Below the pieces are notes generated by a model. It was given only the letters and a program-made list of their open reading frames with translations. It did not search any database and had not been told where the DNA came from. A DNA stretch of 64,000 nucleotides, taken from contig CAITOF010000052.1 in NCBI GenBank assembly GCA_903893945.1, positions 22,549 to 86,548 on the forward strand, written 5' to 3'. Every line of letters starts with the position of its first letter. The first letter of the stretch is position 1. A program made the position numbers and the translations under genes. The stretch comes from an uncultured Oxalobacteraceae bacterium. Its GTDB lineage: Bacteria; Pseudomonadota; Gammaproteobacteria; Burkholderiales; Burkholderiaceae_D. Positions 19,226-28,635 of this stretch are shown here, piece after piece.

Positions 19226-20479
19226 ATGAACCACCCAACCTCGATCGCAGTCAAAGAATTCATCGACAATGCTGTTCAACAGCTCAAACACTTTTTTGAA
19301 AAAGTAACGGATTGGGTGACCGAAATCTCGTGGATGAAGTTTTTCCTGTTTGTCTGCGTGGTGATGACCATCGGCGCGATTGCCCAGGATATGTTTCTCA
19401 CTTCCGAAGAGAAGGTAATCATCAACCGGTCACCTCACTCTGGTACGGATAAAACGTTTTCCGATCACGATACCGATATCGAAATAAACAATTCCGGTAT
19501 TCATATCAGAAAAAACAAGGTTGCACCGCCTGCGCCACCGGCAACTGCACCAGTACCCGGCGCATCGTCCAGTGCAGATAACGACGACGCGGCGACTGAC
19601 AGAAAAGCCGACGTGCCAGACGACGAAATCCACGTCAAACTGCCGCCCGGGGTCAGCAATGACATCAGTAAAGCCATCAATGAAGAAATTGCCGATGCCA
19701 ACGAAATTGAAACGGAAACCCACCGCAAGGAGAAATCAACCTGGCTGATGAGTCTGGTCATGATTTCTCTGGTCGGTTTATTCGGAATCAAGGCACTGAT
19801 GGGCGGAAAACGCCGTGCTGAAATCAGAGCCAGGGCAGCACAACAGGAGGCTGAACGGGAATCACTGCAGCGCCAGGTTGCCGAGGCCAAAATGCAGATG
19901 ATGCAGGCACAGATTGAACCGCACTTTTTATTCAACACCCTGGCGTCTGTCGAGCATTTGATCGAGACGGACCCACCCCGGGCGTCGGCGATGCAGCGCA
20001 GCCTGATCCAGTACCTGCGTGCAGTTATTCCCCAGGTGCGGGACACCAGCAACAAAACGAATCTGGGTCGCGAAGTGGCCATCGTCAAGGAATATCTGAC
20101 GCTGCTCAAGATGCGTATGGAAGAACGGCTGGAGTTTTCGCTGACGATTCCCGAAGGGTTGAATACAGCGGCGTTTCCGCCCATGATGCTGCAAACGCTG
20201 GTCGAGAATTCGATCAAACATGGTCTGGAACCGAAGTCAGAAGGAGGCACCGTGCATATCAGCGCCGAAGTCGCCCATAACAAATTGCGTGTCAGCGTGA
20301 TTGATAACGGCCTTGGATTTGGCGCTGTACCGAGTACCAGTACAGGACTCGGGCTACAGAATATAAGGGAACGCCTGGCCCTGCTTTACCAGGGTAACTG
20401 CCAATTCATTATCACCCCTACCCGCCCGTCCGGTGTCACCGTGACGATAGAAATACCTTACCAGTACACAAACAACTGA
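19226..20479 (+). CDS. LytS/YehU-type sensor histidine kinase with periplasmic domain
   Basis: 417 aa. Membrane segments near 36-56 and 172-192 enclose a periplasmic region of about 115 residues that is acidic and has a Pro/Ala-rich tract (APPAPPATAPVPGAS). A coiled coil (about 195-228) leads into the His_kinase domain QAQIEPHFLFNTLASVEHLI with His233, then an HATPase domain with VENSIKHGLEPK and DNGLGFG, GLGLQNIRERL. LytS-type kinases usually have many membrane segments; two segments with a periplasmic loop suggest an envelope sensor. A LytTR regulator follows 103 nt downstream. Confidence 0.9.
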   Translation: MNHPTSIAVKEFIDNAVQQLKHFFEKVTDWVTEISWMKFFLFVCVVMTIGAIAQDMFLTSEEKVIINRSPHSGTDKTFSDHDTDIEINNSGIHIRKNKVAPPAPPATAPVPGASSSADNDDAATDRKADVPDDEIHVKLPPGVSNDISKAINEEIADANEIETETHRKEKSTWLMSLVMISLVGLFGIKALMGGKRRAEIRARAAQQEAERESLQRQVAEAKMQMMQAQIEPHFLFNTLASVEHLIETDPPRASAMQRSLIQYLRAVIPQVRDTSNKTNLGREVAIVKEYLTLLKMRMEERLEFSLTIPEGLNTAAFPPMMLQTLVENSIKHGLEPKSEGGTVHISAEVAHNKLRVSVIDNGLGFGAVPSTSTGLGLQNIRERLALLYQGNCQFIITPTRPSGVTVTIEIPYQYTNN

Positions 20480-20582
20480 TTTTCCCGGCAGGGCATCTGA
20501 CGGTGCTCTGTTTATTAAAAAAAATACGGCTGACACGGCTTACTTTAAAATACAATTCAATTTTCCGGACTGGGATAAGATC

Positions 20583-21329
20583 ATGCCAACTGCCATAATT
20601 GCCGATGATGAACGTTTAATGCGCGACCAGCTTGTTTTACGGCTGAAACAGGTCTGGCCAGAATTGGAACTGGTTGCCGAGGCCAAAAATGGCGAGGAAG
20701 CGATCGAACTGGTGAAGACCCATCGCCCGGACTTTGCTTTCCTGGATATACGCATGCCCGGCAAAACCGGACTCGAAGCCGCGCAGGCCATTGCCGGATT
20801 GACCCATATTGTCTTCATTACTGCCTACGACCAGTATGCCGTCGAAGCATTTGAACACGGCGCCATTGATTATGTATTAAAGCCCGCCGATCTGGACCGG
20901 CTGGGTTTGACTGTGGAACGCCTGAAGAAGCGCATTGCGCAAACGCCCAATGATGTATCCAGTCTGATTGCCCAGATCAGCAAACAGATTCTGCACAAGC
21001 CCAATTATCTGCAATGGATACAGGCCTCGATCGGCCAGGAACTGCGTTTTTTCCCTGTGGAAGAAATCCTGTTTTTTCAGTCTGATGAAAAATACACTCG
21101 CGTTCAGACCAAAACCGTTGAAGCACTCATCCGCAAGCCGGTGCGCGAACTGGTGGAAGAGCTGGATCCGGCTTTATTCTGGCAGATTCACCGTTCCACG
21201 CTGGTCAATTGCAAAGCGATTGACGGCGTGGTTCGCGACATGCGCGGCCGTCATCTGGTGCAGATAAAAGGTCTGACTGAAAAATTGGAGGTCAGCCGAA
21301 GCTACGTGCATCTGTTCAAGCAGATGTAG
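20583..21329 (+). CDS. LytTR-family response regulator
   Basis: 248 aa. Receiver domain with Asp8/Asp9, phospho-acceptor Asp55 (FLDIRMPGKTG) and Lys in YVLKPADLDRL. The C-terminal LytTR DNA-binding domain (about 140-248) shows EEILFFQSDEKYTRVQTK, FWQIHRSTLVNCKAID and LEVSRSYVHLFKQM, like AlgR/LytR. It is the expected partner of the LytS-type kinase just upstream. Target genes are unknown; candidates are the small exported protein or the neighbouring pha genes. Confidence 0.93.
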   Translation: MPTAIIADDERLMRDQLVLRLKQVWPELELVAEAKNGEEAIELVKTHRPDFAFLDIRMPGKTGLEAAQAIAGLTHIVFITAYDQYAVEAFEHGAIDYVLKPADLDRLGLTVERLKKRIAQTPNDVSSLIAQISKQILHKPNYLQWIQASIGQELRFFPVEEILFFQSDEKYTRVQTKTVEALIRKPVRELVEELDPALFWQIHRSTLVNCKAIDGVVRDMRGRHLVQIKGLTEKLEVSRSYVHLFKQM

Positions 21330-21351
21330 CCATGGTTCCTGAAGAATCAGG

Positions 21352-21906
21352 TTATTTGGGCTTATTCTCACCCGTGAAAGGGAACGTGGTAAAAATACCC
21401 AAGGTCTGATTTTGCATCTGTTCCTGCATCTGCACAAACAGGTTTTTACTCTGCTCAATATAATTGCCCATCATGCCCTGCATCATCGGCCCCTGTATAT
21501 TCATGAACTGGGTCCACATTTCAGGGCTGAATGGTTTTCCATCGTATTTTGCCAGCGAATTTTCAGCCAGCTTCTGCTGAATTTCAATAAACGCCTGTAT
21601 ATTTTTTTCCAGATAATTGCCCATCATGCCTTGCATGGCATGGCCGTAATAACGAATAATCTGGGATAACACCGCGCTCGAAAACATGGGCGAACCACCG
21701 GCCTCTTCATCCAGAATAATCTGCAATAAAATGCTGCGCGTCAGATCTTCATTGGACTTGGCGTCCACCACCTGAAAATCATCGCTATCCATCACCAACT
21801 GTTTTACGTCAGATAAAGTGATGTAGGTGCTGGTCTGCGTGTCGTACAGGCGACGGTTCGGGTACTTTTTAATGAGATGTTCGGCTGATTTTTTTGCGCT
21901 ACTCAT
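21352..21906 (-). CDS. phaR: Polyhydroxyalkanoate synthesis repressor PhaR
   Basis: 184 aa. N-terminal PHB/PHA accumulation regulator DNA-binding domain (KKYPNRRLYDTQTSTYITLSD, about 13-35) followed by two repeats carrying GMMGNYLEKN and GMMGNYIEQS, which bind polymer. PhaR represses phasin and its own gene until granules form. It ends 22 nt from the convergent response regulator gene. It lies downstream of phaB with its own 249-bp upstream gap and a terminator between them, so it is probably transcribed separately. Confidence 0.95.
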   Translation of the reverse strand: MSSAKKSAEHLIKKYPNRRLYDTQTSTYITLSDVKQLVMDSDDFQVVDAKSNEDLTRSILLQIILDEEAGGSPMFSSAVLSQIIRYYGHAMQGMMGNYLEKNIQAFIEIQQKLAENSLAKYDGKPFSPEMWTQFMNIQGPMMQGMMGNYIEQSKNLFVQMQEQMQNQTLGIFTTFPFTGENKPK

Positions 21907-22095
21907 GGTGTATCCAATAAATCTATTATTCGTAATTAAAATAATAATTTGTTAATAAGACCGACCTTCACTAATTAAGTGTCTCGGGTTGTTTTTAATA
22001 CATTTTTGTTATGTTTTTATTTTTAATTGCGTAGATTATAGCAATGTCCGTCAGAAGTCAGTAAAGGATTTTCCGATTGCAACTTTTTATATGGC

Positions 22096-22117
22096 AAAAA
22101 GGAGGCTACCAGCCTCC
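22096..22117 (-). terminator. Rho-independent terminator after phaB
   Basis: Perfect 7-bp stem (GGAGGCT / AGCCTCC) with a 3-nt loop at 22101-22117, followed on the minus strand by TTTTT. It lies 39 nt past the phaB stop. A pyrimidine-rich stretch on the other side (TCTTTTCCTTTTTTTT) could let it also work in the plus direction. Confidence 0.85.
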
Positions 22118-22155
22118 TCTTTTCCTTTTTTTTACAACAAAAACAGGTGCGTGGC

Positions 22156-22896
22156 TTAGCCCATGTGCAAGCCACCATTAATTGAAAAATCGGACCCCGT
22201 TGCGTAGCCACCCTCATCGGAGGCAATCCACGACACGATCGAGGCGATTTCATCCGGTTCGGCCAACCGCTTTACCGGTATGCCGGCCACAATTTTCTCC
22301 AGCACATCCGGGCGTATGGCGCGCACCATATCGGTACCGACATAACCGGGAGACACTGTATTGACGGTCACGCCTTTGGTCGCCACTTCCTGGGCCAATG
22401 CCATCGAGAATCCGTGCAAGCCTGCTTTTGCTGTGGAATAGTTGGTCTGACCGAATTGCCCTTTCTGGCCATTTACCGAAGAAATGTTGATAATCCGTCC
22501 CCAGCCGCGTTCAACCATGCCGTCAATAACCTGTTTGGTGACATTAAACAGGGAATTCAGGTTGGTATTGATGACGGCATCCCAATCGTCGCGCGACATT
22601 TTTCTGAACTGACCGTCACGGGTGATCCCCGCATTGTTGACCAGCACGGCAATTTCACCGATCTCCGCCTTGACTTTATCAAAGGCGTCTTTGGTTGAAT
22701 TCCAGTCAGACACGTTGCCTTCGGATGCGTGCACATCGTAACCTTCTTCGCGCATGGCTTTCAACCAGGAATCCTTGCGCATGGAATTCGGGCCACACCC
22801 TGCTACGACTGTAAATCCATCCTTACACAAGCGCTTGGTAATGGATGATCCGATGCCACCCATGCCGCCTGTCACATACGCTATCTTTTTTGTCAT
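22156..22896 (-). CDS. phaB: Acetoacetyl-CoA reductase PhaB
   Basis: 246 aa short-chain dehydrogenase. Cofactor motif YVTGGMGGIGSSI at the N-terminus, NNAGITRD, catalytic Ser/Tyr/Lys in NISSVNGQKGQFGQTNYSTAKAG, and a C-terminal GGYATGSDFSINGGLHMG, all as in PhaB. It reduces acetoacetyl-CoA to (R)-3-hydroxybutyryl-CoA with NADPH for PHB synthesis. Strong ribosome site AAGGAGATCAAC before the ATG. Normally phaA lies between phaC and phaB; here only 131 bp separate them. Confidence 0.96.
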   Translation of the reverse strand: MTKKIAYVTGGMGGIGSSITKRLCKDGFTVVAGCGPNSMRKDSWLKAMREEGYDVHASEGNVSDWNSTKDAFDKVKAEIGEIAVLVNNAGITRDGQFRKMSRDDWDAVINTNLNSLFNVTKQVIDGMVERGWGRIINISSVNGQKGQFGQTNYSTAKAGLHGFSMALAQEVATKGVTVNTVSPGYVGTDMVRAIRPDVLEKIVAGIPVKRLAEPDEIASIVSWIASDEGGYATGSDFSINGGLHMG

Positions 22897-23027
22897 GTTG
22901 ATCTCCTTGTAAATTTTACTTTTATACTCATAGTGAACTCCGTGCCGAACCCATTACCATGCTGCCTTCCTGATCTCATGCCCAACCCGTCGCGCAGACC
23001 CATCCACCATAATCGCCGGAACTGACT

Positions 23028-24851
23028 TCAGCAGGAAACTTTGACATACCTTCCCGGAGCGGGTTCAATTACCTTGTAGGTATCATTGCCCAGCACCGAG
23101 ATCGCCGCCACTCTTTTTCCTGCATGGTCCGCCAGAAAGCCGGACCATTCCGGCCACCAGCTTCCAGCATGTAGCTGCGCGCCGTCCATCCACTCCTGGG
23201 CACTTTTAACCGTCGAACCGTGCAGCAGGTCGTTGGACCAGTAATTTCTTTTCTTTTTGGCTGGCGGATTGATGACGCCGGCAATGTGCCCGGACGCACC
23301 TAAAATGAACCGGTTCTGCGTTGGCTTTTCCGGATTCAGTAATGAAACCGAGGTGTACGCCGACATCCAGGGGACGATATGATCTTCCCGTGAGGCATAC
23401 ACAAATACCGGCGCATCAATCTTGCGCAGACTGACCTTTTCGCCCGCCACCTCAAGCCTGCCAGGGTGTTTCAAATTATTTTCCAGGTAGGTGTTTCGCA
23501 GATACCAGCAGAACATCGGGCCAGGCAGATTCGTGCCATCACCATTCCAGTACAATAAATCAAACGGTGGCGGCTCTTCACCCTTTAAATAATTCGACTG
23601 GACGTAATTCCATACCAGATCATTGGGGCGCAAGCTGGAAAATGCACTGCCCAAATCACGTCCTGACATCAGCCCGCCCTGACCTATGGTTTTTTCGCGC
23701 AATTCGACCTGCATCTCGTCAACAAATACCTCCAGAATACCGGTGTCGTCAAAATCCAGCAAGGTGGTCAGTAACGTTACGCTGGCAGCGGGCTGTTCGT
23801 TGCGTGCCGCCAGTACCGCCAGTGATGTCGACAGTAACGTGCCCCCGACACAGAACCCGAACGTGTTGATTTTGTCCTGACCGGAAATGGCCTGCACCAC
23901 ATGTATCGCCTGGATCACGCCCGCTTCCACATAATCATCCCACGTGGTCTTGGCCAGCGATGCGTCGGGATTGACCCAGGAAACCAGAAACACATTATGC
24001 CCCTGCTCCAGCGCATAGCGAACCACAGAATTGTCGGGTTGCAGGTCGAGAATGTAAAATTTGTTAATGCACGGCGGCACGATCAGTAATGGCCGCTGAT
24101 ACAGGGTGGCGCACACAGGCTGGTACTGGATCAGCTGGATCAGGCTGTTCTCAAAAACGACCTGCCCCTGCGTAGTGGCCACGTTTTGACCCACCTCGAA
24201 GGCACTTTCATCGGTTTGTGAAATCCGGCCTTTCTGCATATCAGCCAGCATGTTACCGAGTCCTTTGGTCAGGCTTTCGCCTTTGGTCTCGATCAATTTA
24301 CTCTGTGCTTCCGGATTGGTGGCCAAAAAGTTGGCGGGCGACGCAGCATCGACAATCTGGGTGACGGCAAACAGAATTTTCTGCTTGGCACGCTTGGACG
24401 CCTGCACTGCCTCGGCCATCCCGGTTAAATACGCCGAATTCAACAGATACAGCGCCGCGGTGTAGGCCGCTGAAGGCGAACTGCGCCATTCGGGGGCTTT
24501 GAAGCGACGATCGTCTATCTCGGGTAGTCTGGAATGGATCATGTCCTGCCACAACTGGCCGGCATTTTTTATATAATCCTGCTGCAGGCGCTGGATATCC
24601 TTTGGGTCTATGGTTCCACCCGATTCGCCAAGCAGTTTTGCCACCTGGTTTGACAAACCACTGAGATTGGCCATCAGATCGGGGGACACGGGCATCCCGA
24701 CCATGGACGGGATTGCCTGCATCGCAGGATTGAAAAAATTGCCGCCGCCGGGCGTGTTATTATCTGGCATGGCCCCATGTTGCCACTGCGGCAGCGCACT
24801 GAGCTGACTCAGCATCGCGGCAACAAGGTCATCCGGTTCAAAAGATTTCAT
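23028..24851 (-). CDS. phaC: Class I polyhydroxyalkanoate synthase PhaC
   Basis: 607 aa, usual for class I. N-terminal helical PhaC_N region, then an alpha/beta-hydrolase core with the lipase-like box GFCVGGTLL (nucleophile Cys334), Asp in YASREDHIVPW and His in GASGHIAGVINPP. It polymerises (R)-3-hydroxyacyl-CoA on the granule surface. The ATG follows a GGGGAC ribosome site. It is divergent from the small membrane protein gene that precedes pgeF. Order pgeF / phaC matches other Burkholderiales. Confidence 0.96.
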   Translation of the reverse strand: MKSFEPDDLVAAMLSQLSALPQWQHGAMPDNNTPGGGNFFNPAMQAIPSMVGMPVSPDLMANLSGLSNQVAKLLGESGGTIDPKDIQRLQQDYIKNAGQLWQDMIHSRLPEIDDRRFKAPEWRSSPSAAYTAALYLLNSAYLTGMAEAVQASKRAKQKILFAVTQIVDAASPANFLATNPEAQSKLIETKGESLTKGLGNMLADMQKGRISQTDESAFEVGQNVATTQGQVVFENSLIQLIQYQPVCATLYQRPLLIVPPCINKFYILDLQPDNSVVRYALEQGHNVFLVSWVNPDASLAKTTWDDYVEAGVIQAIHVVQAISGQDKINTFGFCVGGTLLSTSLAVLAARNEQPAASVTLLTTLLDFDDTGILEVFVDEMQVELREKTIGQGGLMSGRDLGSAFSSLRPNDLVWNYVQSNYLKGEEPPPFDLLYWNGDGTNLPGPMFCWYLRNTYLENNLKHPGRLEVAGEKVSLRKIDAPVFVYASREDHIVPWMSAYTSVSLLNPEKPTQNRFILGASGHIAGVINPPAKKKRNYWSNDLLHGSTVKSAQEWMDGAQLHAGSWWPEWSGFLADHAGKRVAAISVLGNDTYKVIEPAPGRYVKVSC

Positions 24852-24887
24852 GCGTCCCCTGATTTAATTTTTTTGCTTTCACAGCCT

Positions 24888-25145
24888 ATGCATATCATTG
24901 CCATTGCCTGGATATATGTCGTTTCGATGATGGCATTGACCGAAACGTCCTTTATTGCCGGGCTCATGACCTTCATTTTTTACTGTGTGGTTCCACTCGG
25001 GCTAATCGGGTATTTCATGAAGCGGAGAAAACACCGTATGGCATCAATGCATCATGCGCGCCACGCTTACGAATTAAAATTACAACAAACGCACAGTAGC
25101 AAATCTGAAGACAAATTGGAACCGCAAACTGAAAACAACGATTAA
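24888..25145 (+). CDS. Small conserved inner-membrane protein
   Basis: 85 aa from the ATG at 24888; the frame is open further upstream, but that part overlaps the phaC start in antisense. Two hydrophobic segments (about 2-18 and 22-45), then a basic KRRKHR turn and a polar C-terminal tail ending in acidic residues. It lies between phaC and pgeF, divergent from phaC and convergent with pgeF, overlapping the pgeF stop by 4 nt. A similar small membrane gene is often found at this place in Burkholderiales. Function unknown. Confidence 0.75.
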   Translation: MHIIAIAWIYVVSMMALTETSFIAGLMTFIFYCVVPLGLIGYFMKRRKHRMASMHHARHAYELKLQQTHSSKSEDKLEPQTENND

Positions 25146-25918
25146 CCCTTGATCCAGATTAAACTTGCCATACGCCCTGTTACGCCGTCACGCCGGTAAG
25201 AATAAAATTGGTCAGGCTGGCTGACCGTACAACAATTTTCCCTGGCAATACGACCGACCCCCGCCCGTAAAAGACGCAACTCCGCCAAACGGTAAATATC
25301 GGCAAGAAATTTGCCCGGCCGGTGTTTGCTCGCCAGAAACGCACTGCACGCCGACGCATCATGGGCGACAAACAGGTCTTTTACCTCGTCGCCGACCTCA
25401 AACTGTTCAGGGCCAATCGCCGGACCCAGCCAGGCCATCACATTTTCCGGTTTTGCACCGCGATCTTGCATCTTTGCCAGTGTATTTTCCACTACGCCCT
25501 GTACCAGCCCACGCCAACCCGCATGCGCTGCCGCAACCACCTTCGTTGTAGCATCACAAAGTAATACTGGCAAACAATCTGCTGTTTGCACTGCACAAAT
25601 TACACCGGGTTTTGTGGTAAAACAGGCGTCCGCTGCCATCTTGCCATCGTCCGTTGCCGGCTCATCGAAATCGATCACATTTGTTCCATGCACCTGATTC
25701 AGCCATAGCGGCTCGCCGGGTAAATACTGCGCCAGCAAACGGCGATTTTCCCTGACATGCCCGATCCGGTCCCCTACATGGGTAGCAAGGTTGAACCCGC
25801 CTGCACCCTGCCCATCATCGTAGGGGCTCAAACTGACACCGCCGGTTCTTAACGTGGTCAGCGCACCGACAAAGGCCGGCAAACCAGGCCACTGTGGAAC
25901 GAGGACGCGTTCAGACAT
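25142..25918 (-). CDS. pgeF: Peptidoglycan editing factor PgeF (YfiH family)
   Basis: 258 aa from the ATG at 25918, which overlaps the rluD end by 8 nt. Marks: TLRTGGVSLSPYDD, LNQVHGTNVID (metal His), DACFTTKPGVICAVQTADCLPVLL (Cys) and AAHAGWRGLVQGVVENTL (His). The family was first called multicopper polyphenol oxidase, but YfiH/PgeF acts as an amidase that removes wrongly placed L-Ser from peptidoglycan precursors. The open frame extends upstream into rluD without family character. Confidence 0.93.
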   Translation of the reverse strand: MSERVLVPQWPGLPAFVGALTTLRTGGVSLSPYDDGQGAGGFNLATHVGDRIGHVRENRRLLAQYLPGEPLWLNQVHGTNVIDFDEPATDDGKMAADACFTTKPGVICAVQTADCLPVLLCDATTKVVAAAHAGWRGLVQGVVENTLAKMQDRGAKPENVMAWLGPAIGPEQFEVGDEVKDLFVAHDASACSAFLASKHRPGKFLADIYRLAELRLLRAGVGRIARENCCTVSQPDQFYSYRRDGVTGRMASLIWIKG

Positions 25919-26990
25919 CGGCAATTCCCGCGCGGACCAGTAACGCTGCAAAGTCGTCGGCCAGGCTGACCTCCCAACTGACCTCCTTATGCTTGATCGG
26001 GTGTTCGAGGCCCAGTCGGCGCGCCTGCAGTGCCTGTCGCGGGAAATGACTGGCCAGATGCTGTTTGCCGTACAACCCATCACCCACCAGAGGAAATCCG
26101 GCATGTGCCATATGGACGCGTATCTGATGTGTTCGTCCTGTTTCCAGCCGGCATTCAACCAGACTGACCGCTTTCCCGTCCAACGTGCCGGTAGCGAGTC
26201 GCCTGAAGTGGGTTATGGCCGGCTTGGCAGAGGGGCTTTCTGAAACCGCCATTTTTATCCGGTCACGGGGGTGTCGGGCCATGGGTTGGTCTATCGTGCC
26301 CGACAGATTGGGCTTGCCCCAGACTAACGCCCAGTACTCCCGTCTTACGGTGCGCGCCTGCAATTGTCTGACCAGATCAGTTTGTGCCTGCAGGGATTTT
26401 GCGACCACCATCAAACCGCTGGTGTCTTTATCCAGACGATGGACGATGCCCGCGCGCGGTACGCCGGATAGTGCCGGGAAGTGATGCAGCAACCCATTTA
26501 ACAGCGTGCCAGACCAGTTTCCCGCCGCTGGATGAACCACCATGCCAGCAGGTTTATTGATGACCATGATCGCCCTGTCTTCAAAAACGATGTCCAAGAC
26601 CATTTGTTCCGGCTGATAAGCATGATCTTCCGGCGCTGGTTGCGGATGCACGATCACTTCCTCGTCGCCCAGTACGGTCATTTTTCCGCGTCCCGGTACC
26701 CCGTCCACGGTGACGTGACCGGCCGTGATCCATTGCTGCAAACGGCTTCTTGAAAATTGTGGTATCAATTTCGCAATAATTTTATCTAAGCGTTCACCGC
26801 ACACATCCGGGTCTAATTTGACTATAATCGGGGTCGCGTCAAAAGCGAGGCCCGATTCCGGCTCAGAATCGGGATCATCGCCGGCCAGATCATCGATCAG
26901 GTCGGCCAGTTGCGCGGCAGAATGACTATCCGGCTGCGATTCTGGAGCGGGTAAATGGGTTGGGATAGTTGCTTTCACGAGAGTTCCCAT
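25911..26990 (-). CDS. rluD: 23S rRNA pseudouridine synthase RluD
   Basis: 359 aa from the ATG at 26990 (another ATG at 27038 is in frame). An acidic, Pro/Ser-rich N-terminal tail of about 50 residues precedes an S4 RNA-binding domain (GERLDKIIAKLIPQFSRSRL) and the RluA/RluD catalytic domain with GIVHRLDKDTSGLMVVAKS (catalytic Asp) and ETGRTHQIRVHMAHAG. It makes pseudouridines in helix 69 of 23S rRNA. The tail is longer than in E. coli RluD (326 aa). Divergent from bamD, as in other betaproteobacteria. Confidence 0.93.
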   Translation of the reverse strand: MGTLVKATIPTHLPAPESQPDSHSAAQLADLIDDLAGDDPDSEPESGLAFDATPIIVKLDPDVCGERLDKIIAKLIPQFSRSRLQQWITAGHVTVDGVPGRGKMTVLGDEEVIVHPQPAPEDHAYQPEQMVLDIVFEDRAIMVINKPAGMVVHPAAGNWSGTLLNGLLHHFPALSGVPRAGIVHRLDKDTSGLMVVAKSLQAQTDLVRQLQARTVRREYWALVWGKPNLSGTIDQPMARHPRDRIKMAVSESPSAKPAITHFRRLATGTLDGKAVSLVECRLETGRTHQIRVHMAHAGFPLVGDGLYGKQHLASHFPRQALQARRLGLEHPIKHKEVSWEVSLADDFAALLVRAGIADV

Positions 26991-27131
26991 CGGTAATACG
27001 ACTTGGACTGGAATGTTCCGGCATAAAAATCGAGGCACTTATCTGTCTGACAAGACAGAAAATGGCCGCGCTTTACTCGGGAACAAGGCGCTCCGCGACG
27101 TATATCATAAAAAAATTGTTTAAAAGTGCTC

Positions 27132-27959
27132 ATGCAAAACCTCATGCAAAAAAAATTAATCAACAGAACCATCCGCCTTACTTTTCTTCTGGTGATCGCC
27201 CTGTTCGGCTTATCGGCCTGCGGCCTGTTCCCTGAAAAATATGATGAAAGCAAAACCTGGTCTGCAGCCAGACTGTATCAGGAAGCAAAAACTGATCTTG
27301 AAAACGGCTCTTATGATAGCGCGATTAAAAACCTGGAAAAACTAGAATCACGTTTTCCATTCGGAACCTATGCGCAACAGGCGCAAATGGATATTCCGTA
27401 TGTGTACTACAAACAGGGCGACCAGGCCCAGGCACTGGCAGCCATAGAACGGTTTATCAAGTTACACCCCAACCACAACAATCTTGACTATATTTTCTAC
27501 CTGCGCGGTCTGGTCAATTTTAATGATCAGGTCAATTTCTTCCAGTCTCTGGCGCACCAGGACATGACGGAACGGGACCCCAAAGCAGCGCGCGAAGCGT
27601 TCGATGCATTCAAAGCGTTAGCGGTTCGTTTTCCTGACAGCAAATATACCCCCGATGCGCTGCTGCGCATGAAATATCTTGTGAATACGATGGCGCAATA
27701 CGACCTGCACGTAGCGAAGTACTACTACCGGCGCGGCGCTTATCTGGCGGCAGCCAACCGCGCGCAATCGGCCATCAAGGAATATCCCGATGCCCCCGCC
27801 ATTGAAGAAGCGCTTTTTGTACTGTATAACAGTTACGACAAGATGGGCCTGATCGAACTGCGTGACGACGCCAATCGTGTCTTCATCAAGAATTTTCCCA
27901 CCTCCAGATTTACCCAGGCCAGTACCGCCGAAGTAAAATCCTGGTGGCAGTTCTGGTAA
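27132..27959 (+). CDS. bamD: Outer membrane assembly lipoprotein BamD
   Basis: 275 aa from the ATG at 27132 (27126 GTG and 27144 ATG are alternatives). Lipoprotein signal ending LFGLSACGLF with the lipidated Cys, followed by TPR-like repeats: ARLYQEAKTDLENGSYDSAI, ESRFPFGTYAQQAQ, YVYYKQGDQAQALAAIERF, VNFNDQVNFFQSL and VAKYYYRRGAYLAAANRA, all standard in BamD/ComL. It is part of the BAM complex that inserts outer-membrane beta-barrels. Convergent with tmk. Confidence 0.96.
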   Translation: MQNLMQKKLINRTIRLTFLLVIALFGLSACGLFPEKYDESKTWSAARLYQEAKTDLENGSYDSAIKNLEKLESRFPFGTYAQQAQMDIPYVYYKQGDQAQALAAIERFIKLHPNHNNLDYIFYLRGLVNFNDQVNFFQSLAHQDMTERDPKAAREAFDAFKALAVRFPDSKYTPDALLRMKYLVNTMAQYDLHVAKYYYRRGAYLAAANRAQSAIKEYPDAPAIEEALFVLYNSYDKMGLIELRDDANRVFIKNFPTSRFTQASTAEVKSWWQFW

Positions 27960-27988
27960 CCTGCGATCGCTGTTCGCCGCTAAACCGG

Positions 27989-28603
27989 TCAGCCGGACAA
28001 CTGGCCAATAATCTGACGTAATTCGTCCTGTATCGCGGCGATCGGACGATCTGAATTGATCACTTTTATCCGCTGCGGAAACTCCGCAGCGCGTCGCAGA
28101 TATTCCGCACGGGTATCGGCAAAGAATTCAGACTGTTCCTGCTCAAATTTATCCGGTTCACGAGCGGCGTTCAGGCGCCGCCGGGCAACCTCGAGCGGCA
28201 CATCAAATAGCAGCGTCAGATCAGGCTGCAGCGCCGGATGTACCCATTGTTCCAGGACAGCAAGTTTGGCGATTGCCAATTTTCTGCCGCCCCCCTGATA
28301 CGCAAAACTGGCGTCTGTAAACCGATCCGACACCACCCAGTCACCGCACGCCAGTCCGGGCTGAATCACCTTGTCAATATGTTCGCGGCGTGCAGCAAAC
28401 ATGAGCAGGGCTTCGGTTTCCAGATGCATGGACTGGTGCAGCAGTAATGCGCGCAACTGCTCGCCCAGCTCGGTACCGCCGGGCTCACGCGTGCAAACCA
28501 CCCGATGGCCCGCCGCTTCCAGCAAACCGACGACAAACGGTATATGGGTCGATTTTCCCGCACCATCAATACCTTCAAACGTTATAAACTTTGCTTTTTT
28601 CAT
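27989..28603 (-). CDS. tmk: Thymidylate kinase
   Basis: 204 aa from the ATG at 28603. P-loop [11 protein letters not shown], the DR(Y/F) motif in [18 protein letters not shown] (LID region) and [14 protein letters not shown], all typical of dTMP kinase. An in-frame ATG at 28639 overlaps the mltG stop as ATGA and would add 12 residues; translational coupling favours it, family length favours the later start. It phosphorylates dTMP to dTDP. The mltG-tmk pairing is common in proteobacteria (often with holB next). Confidence 0.95.
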   Translation of the reverse strand: MKKAKFITFEGIDGAGKSTHIPFVVGLLEAAGHRVVCTREPGGTELGEQLRALLLHQSMHLETEALLMFAARREHIDKVIQPGLACGDWVVSDRFTDASFAYQGGGRKLAIAKLAVLEQWVHPALQPDLTLLFDVPLEVARRRLNAAREPDKFEQEQSEFFADTRAEYLRRAAEFPQRIKVINSDRPIAAIQDELRQIIGQLSG

Positions 28604-28635
28604 AGTGCATGTGTTGAAACTTTTATTCTCATCGC

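Noticed and set aside
19501..20283. 260-codon open frame antisense to the LytS-type kinase
   Set aside because: Ser/Arg/Ile-rich shadow of a well-supported gene, no ribosome site, no recognisable domain.
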